Below, piece by piece: positions 61,901-64,000 of a DNA stretch of 64,000 nt. Location: the NCBI GenBank assembly GCA_018266615.1, contig JAFEAB010000097.1:1-64000 (forward strand). The letters run 5' to 3'. Under the pieces are notes generated by a model. The model was not told the DNA's origin. It did no database searches and was given only the letters and a program-made list of their open reading frames with translations. The DNA comes from Bacteroidota bacterium (lineage in GTDB: Bacteria > Bacteroidota > Bacteroidia > Chitinophagales > Chitinophagaceae). The number at the start of each line of letters is the position of its first letter. Position 1 is the first letter of the stretch. A program made the translations under genes and the position numbers.

Positions 61901-63241
61901 GTTATAGAAATACTGCGTTGAATCGAGTTTTCGGGCAAAGGTCTTTTCAAAATCCTGTACCGGTTGCAAACCCAGGGCAGTCAGATTATTGAAAATCAGG
62001 GCTGGATTACGGGCATCCGGGCGGTTTATCACGGATTGGTATAAATCATTGGTGCTGTTTTTAGGAACCGGGGAAGGGTCTGTAACAGTGATACCCGGGT
62101 TATATGGTTCGTTTTCTCCCAGGTCCATAAGCCCAACCACATCCCGGGTTTCGGTGGTGGTTCCATTCCGGTTTGTAATCCAGACTTCCATCCGCAGGAT
62201 CTGAACATCGCTGGTTACAGCAGGCAGGTTAGATAATAACCGGTTGTAATTTTTCCTAAAATACTGGCCTACCAGGAAGTGGCGGTTCTCTTCATATTCA
62301 TCGGCCTTTATTTCAAAAGGCTGAGAGGCTGCGCCACCCTGCAGGTTCATACTCTGTCTTTGCGATTTTTGATTTGCCAAAACTGCGGAAATAAACAACT
62401 TTCCAAATTGAAGTTGTGTTTTCAGCCCAAAGAGTTGTTGGGCGCCGGGTATCAGTGTTCCGCGGGAAGGGAAACTTACATTTCCTGCCTCAAACCGTTT
62501 AATAATTTCGTCGTCCTTGCCAGTATAATCCAGCTTTAGCTGGTTATCCAGGTCGAAGTTGGCAAGTGTATTATAATTGATGGGAAACTTGAGTTTATCT
62601 CCGATATTGGCATTTACATTCAGCTGGGCATTCATGTTAAAATCGAGCCCTCCATTTTTTCTTGCCCTTTCGGGAAGGGTGGGGTTATCAATTTTTTGGC
62701 CCTGATAGCCGGCAATAATATCTACATTCCCCTGCGGGCTGATTTCAATTTTCCCGTTCCCAAAGAGGCGGTTGAAGAGGTTATCGGTTAAGGATAGCTT
62801 GGGTTTTAAAAATTTTCCTCTGTTTAAAAGGTTGGTGGTATTAGCGCGTTGCTGAAAATATTCCAATTCGGCCTGCTGGTTACGCATAGCCCAATAATCA
62901 TTAAAAGAATAGGTGGTGGGGTTACGAAAATACCGGTCGCCTATTTTTTCGTAAATAATATATTGTTTAGAGATGGGGTCATAAACTACGGAATCGGAAA
63001 TGTTGGATGGTGTTTTAAAATCGTAGGGGTTTGAAATGCCGGAAGAAATAAAATCGCCGCGGCGGTCTTCGAGAGGGAAGTGGAGGCTGTCGTTTATATT
63101 ACGCAAATGATTGGAATCTGCTACCTGTTGTGCAGATACCCTATTAACCCCCATCAGTGTTGGAGCCAGGAAACACCAAGTTATCAACAAAGCCTTAAGA
63201 CAACGTGGTGCCTTACTGACAGTCAATTTTCTAAACAGCAT
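55925..63241 (-). CDS. sprA: SprA (Sov) outer-membrane translocon of the type IX secretion system
   Basis: 2438 residues, the expected giant size. A signal peptide (LKALLITWCFLAPTLMGVNR, cleaved near VSAQQ) leads into N-terminal repeats: NGKIEISPQGNVDIIAGYQG, NANIGDKLKFPINYNTLANF and FEAGNVSFPSRGTLIPGAQQ followed by LFGLKTQLQFGKLF. The central and C-terminal parts are rich in aromatic beta strands (DFNFNYVPSQLSFRADLNRQ, RYILRWNFTRS-like) forming the very large barrel. The last residues INIKFYYDRRKVVPYI and GIQLRISLAP end on a strand, as in outer-membrane proteins. It moves T9SS substrates with C-terminal sorting domains to the surface; gliding proteins travel by it. ruvA lies directly upstream, a neighbourhood often seen in this phylum. 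Confidence 0.97.
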   Translation of the reverse strand: MLFRKLTVSKAPRCLKALLITWCFLAPTLMGVNRVSAQQVADSNHLRNINDSLHFPLEDRRGDFISSGISNPYDFKTPSNISDSVVYDPISKQYIIYEKIGDRYFRNPTTYSFNDYWAMRNQQAELEYFQQRANTTNLLNRGKFLKPKLSLTDNLFNRLFGNGKIEISPQGNVDIIAGYQGQKIDNPTLPERARKNGGLDFNMNAQLNVNANIGDKLKFPINYNTLANFDLDNQLKLDYTGKDDEIIKRFEAGNVSFPSRGTLIPGAQQLFGLKTQLQFGKLFISAVLANQKSQRQSMNLQGGAASQPFEIKADEYEENRHFLVGQYFRKNYNRLLSNLPAVTSDVQILRMEVWITNRNGTTTETRDVVGLMDLGENEPYNPGITVTDPSPVPKNSTNDLYQSVINRPDARNPALIFNNLTALGLQPVQDFEKTFARKLDSTQYFYNRDIGMLSLSQPLQTDEVLAVAYQYSYRGKIFQVGEFSQDVPPDSTTATQKVLFLKLLKATSQRTNLPIWKLMMKNVYSIGYGTLSPADFKLDVVYQQPGLGAKRYVPFGNKNQGSPIISLINLDRLNSQLDPQPDGVFDYVEGYTVNSQYSRIIFPVLEPFGRDLATGIYTDTSTVPNIKDTLYYALYDSIKAVAQQYPNLNRFVLKGMAKTSGSSDISIGYNIPKGSVTVRAGGRLLQEGVDYDINYDLGTIKVTNQAILNAGLPVEVNFENNASFGLQQRNYLGLRLDYLLRNTAKEQFSIGGTIVRLGERPFFTKVNYNEDPIRNTMYGLDLNYRKETPRLTKLLDKLPFYSTTTPSNVSVYLEGAYLKPGHAPQIGRGSNGLIYIDDFEGSKSGIDLRFPLISWMTSSVPVGATTVSGSPLFPEGALSNNLDYGKNRAKLAWYQIEQTLQQYKGPNNPLGNNAEELSDPRVRQVYQKEIFPQRTTGFGESQLVTFDLAYYPMYRGPYNYDDAVGSVTADGKLLNPKSRFGGLMRSLDQTDFETSNIEFIEFWVQDPFINTPRNPNATSSTGGKLYFNLGNISEDVLKDGRRFYENGLSTPNAPAPEDSTIWGKVPRNPIQVTNAFSNIAEDRIFQDVGLDGLTDVEEGQRRQAYLAQLAANFGTGSRVYQEALADPSSDDYVNYRDSRFNGNSGILERYRDFNNTDGNSPINSGSEFSTAATLYPDAEDMNKDNTLGETEEYFQYIVNIKPNGNPEMEIGQNYIVDKKSVSVNLVNGQTRDEIWYQFRIPISQYNRKVGNIPDFKSIRFMRMFLTDFEDSVVLRFGELQLTRNIWRKFQYKVDSTGLYSDASSTTFNVGAVNIEENDKRTPLPYRTPREIQRVQTLSNNGVNLLQNEQSMSLQFCSLRQGDAKAVFQTFGNRDLRQFKKLLMYIHAEKSVSQITNVEDGDLTAVIRMGTDFVNNYYEIRIPLILTPTDLGLNPDSDAYNDSLWNPRNSLDLDLQDLTRLKQHRNLSSTPITQIYRELMANGQEYSVMGNPNLGEIRGILLGVENTKKPVACGEIWVNELRMSSMDEKGGYAALGRVDVNLADLGTLSVSANMHTQGFGTLEQKVNERYRDNFFQFDVATNLEMGKLLPKSWGMSIPVYASYNQSVSMPQYDPYDQDIHLKDKLNGAATKAERDSIKDVAVDFTSTKTINFTNVKKNKTNGSKNRIYDISNFDVSYSYIQTKSHNPLIENNEVTRHRGALGYNFAPQPKYVEPFKNFFKKDKKHWFDLIKDFNFNYVPSQLSFRADLNRQFGAIRPRSVGDDKYKVPETYDKYFTFQRDYILRWNFTRSIILDYTATNNSRVDEPAGRLNTKQKKDTIWDNLLKGGRNTIFYQTANLNYTLPTAKFPLLDWTTVNVKYQAVYRWIGASRLAVDLGNFIENGQQKEGTVQLDFTRLYQKSKWLKALDQPSKIEDREKWRNRVKIVKDSVTTKSGKKKLKKRRIVDQTATPYWSPVPKVFGKLLTSLKQVNFSISETGNTRLPGYIDSTQFFGQNWRSSEPGWDFIFGRQPDTTWLNRKAASGVITRDSTFNSLFQQNFDQRITLSATLEPVRDLNITVNLSKTFSKNYSETFRYIDTSAAGNNLKKFLHLNPYTGGGFDVTYIAFKTLFGKYDPNRVSETFKTFQNYRQILSKRLGTSNPYSQTQGADGYYYGYGKYAVDVLIPSFIAAYTGQDPEKVALIKQNNPNIRSNPFRAIMPKPNWKIDFTGLTRIKGLQKIFTNFTLSHGYNGNLSMNGFTSALLYQDVSHYGYPSFYDTISKNFIPYFLVPNVTIQEQFSPLIGVDMQFVNQLQAKFEYTKTRQLSLSLYDFQLSEVRSTEFIVGAGYRKRGLPMPFGLKWPKFLSSKNQSSNKLENEINFRLDFRIRDNVTANSRLDQDNNFATGGSREITISPTIDYFLNNRINIKFYYDRRKVVPYISSSAPTTNTRAGIQLRISLAP

Positions 63242-63269
63242 TCGGCAAAATCAGTTAGGTAGAATTATC

Positions 63270-63854
63270 TCAAATGGCTTTTAGCGCTTTTTTTATTATT
63301 TCCTCCAAATGTTTTGTTTCGGGTTCCAATTTAAGAACCTTATTTATTGCCTGCTCAGCCTGCACTTTGGATATACCAAGTGCCATCAATGCATAAAACG
63401 CATCCTGGGCAAGGGTATTGTTTAGGGGAACAGGGGAAATGGAGGCAACGGATTGTTTGCCAACTTTGTCCCTGAGTTCCAGGATAAGCCTTTCTGCGGT
63501 TTTCTTGCCAATACCTTTTACACTTTCAATCAACCGGGTATTTCCTTGAGATATCGCCGAAATTACCTCATCGGGCTTCATGGAGGACAACATCATTCGT
63601 GCGGTTGCTGCACCCACTCCCGAAACACTGGTTAACTGAAGGAAAACTTCTTTCTCCTCCCGCTCAAAAAAACCAAACAAAGTATGGCTGTCTTCCTTCA
63701 CCTGAAGGTGGGTAAACAGCCTGCCCTCTGTCAAATCCTGAATAGCAGAATAGGTATGAAGACTGATATTCACTTCGTATCCAATACCATGCACATCTAC
63801 AAATACCTGGGCCGGACTTTTATATGAAAATTTTCCTTCTATGTATGCGATCAT
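63270..63854 (-). CDS. ruvA: Holliday junction branch-migration protein RuvA
   Basis: 194 residues, normal length. The N-terminal OB fold begins MIAYIEGKFSYKSPAQVFVD. The two helix-hairpin-helix segments are SVSGVGAATARMMLSS and SVKGIGKKTAERLILELRDK. The C-terminal RuvB-binding three-helix domain is AFYALMALGISKVQAEQAIN. It tetramerises on four-way junctions and loads the RuvB motor. It precedes sprA by 28 bp, so sprA is probably co-transcribed. Confidence 0.96.
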   Translation of the reverse strand: MIAYIEGKFSYKSPAQVFVDVHGIGYEVNISLHTYSAIQDLTEGRLFTHLQVKEDSHTLFGFFEREEKEVFLQLTSVSGVGAATARMMLSSMKPDEVISAISQGNTRLIESVKGIGKKTAERLILELRDKVGKQSVASISPVPLNNTLAQDAFYALMALGISKVQAEQAINKVLKLEPETKHLEEIIKKALKAI

Positions 63855-63876
63855 GGTGTTTGGATACCCTAAGTTT

Positions 63877-63909
63877 CAAAACTACGATTTTTTGATTGCC
63901 AAGAACCAA
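63877..63909 (-). promoter_or_regulatory. Probable promoter of ruvA-sprA
   Basis: TAGTTTTG (63877-63884) fits TAnnTTTG on the minus strand; a TTG at 63907-63909 is 22 bases further, slightly long. The ATG of ruvA is 22 bases downstream. Confidence 0.45.
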
Positions 63910-63978
63910 ATCATTGAAAAAGCTTTTTCCATTAATTTTACCTGTCTTTCAAAGAGGCAGGTATTTAAAATTTCGTAC

Positions 63979-64000
63979 ATGCAAAAAAAACAGGTAGCCA
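63979..64000 (+). CDS. Possible start of a gene running off the window
   Basis: An ATG opens MQKKQVA at the very edge. An imperfect hairpin (TACCTGTCT / AGGCAGGTA, 63939-63963) precedes it, but no good promoter is seen. Too short to judge; listed so that it is not lost. Confidence 0.22.

Overview
The window is a chromosomal segment of a Bacteroidota bacterium, most likely of the Chitinophagaceae or a close relative. Evidence: a 2438-residue SprA (outer-membrane translocon of the type IX secretion system) next to ruvA, DUF4836 and DUF6544 proteins, an ExbB-ExbD-ExbD-TonB block whose TonB has the N-terminus typical of this phylum, a NADH dehydrogenase operon with a short NuoG, promoters of the TTG-N19/20-TAnnTTTG type, and no obvious Shine-Dalgarno sequences. 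Family and phylum statements come from recall of protein families, not from database searches.

Layout. 0-10.4 kb: one minus-strand surface-polysaccharide operon, read wza-like exporter, wzc-like tyrosine kinase, neuB, neuC, neuA, a 2-hydroxyacid dehydrogenase, a GT-B-type transferase, a Wzx flippase and a further glycosyltransferase cut by the window edge. It should make, activate and export a glycan containing a sialic acid-type nonulosonate. 10.8-13.1 kb: OmpA-like protein and a GT32 glycosyltransferase. 13.3-17 kb: tRNA-Met and housekeeping genes (cobalamin adenosyltransferase, LolD-type ATPase, gatC, trpS, deoxynucleoside kinase). 17-22.5 kb: a signalling island with two three-gene cassettes (multi-pass membrane protein, NarX-type kinase, NarL-type regulator) around a third, divergent regulator. 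The 525-bp divergent gap holds six copies of a TCGTA-N4-TACGA palindrome and two adjacent DnaA-box-like sequences. This island is the best candidate for an undescribed system in the window.

22.6-27.1 kb: TonB/ExbD/ExbD/ExbB energising complex and a MacB-like permease without its own ATPase. 27.2-40.9 kb: all fourteen complex I genes, nuoA to nuoN, on the minus strand behind one good promoter, with an NlpE-like lipoprotein gene inserted between nuoE and nuoF. 41-44.9 kb: second TonB, a small membrane protein, a PstS-like lipoprotein and a TPR protein in one operon. 45-52.7 kb: low-molecular-weight phosphatase, hisS, DUF4836 lipoprotein, an unusual ABC ATPase/permease pair, thiolase and rlmN. 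52.7-55.9 kb: gene-poor DNA with a 7-bp tandem repeat, small hairpins, an orphan secreted protein and a DUF6544 protein. 55.9-64 kb: sprA and ruvA.

Several start codons were chosen by hand: many longest-frame starts lie upstream of the start that fits the signal peptide or family N-terminus. neuA appears to start with GTG, and neuB and one membrane gene with TTG.
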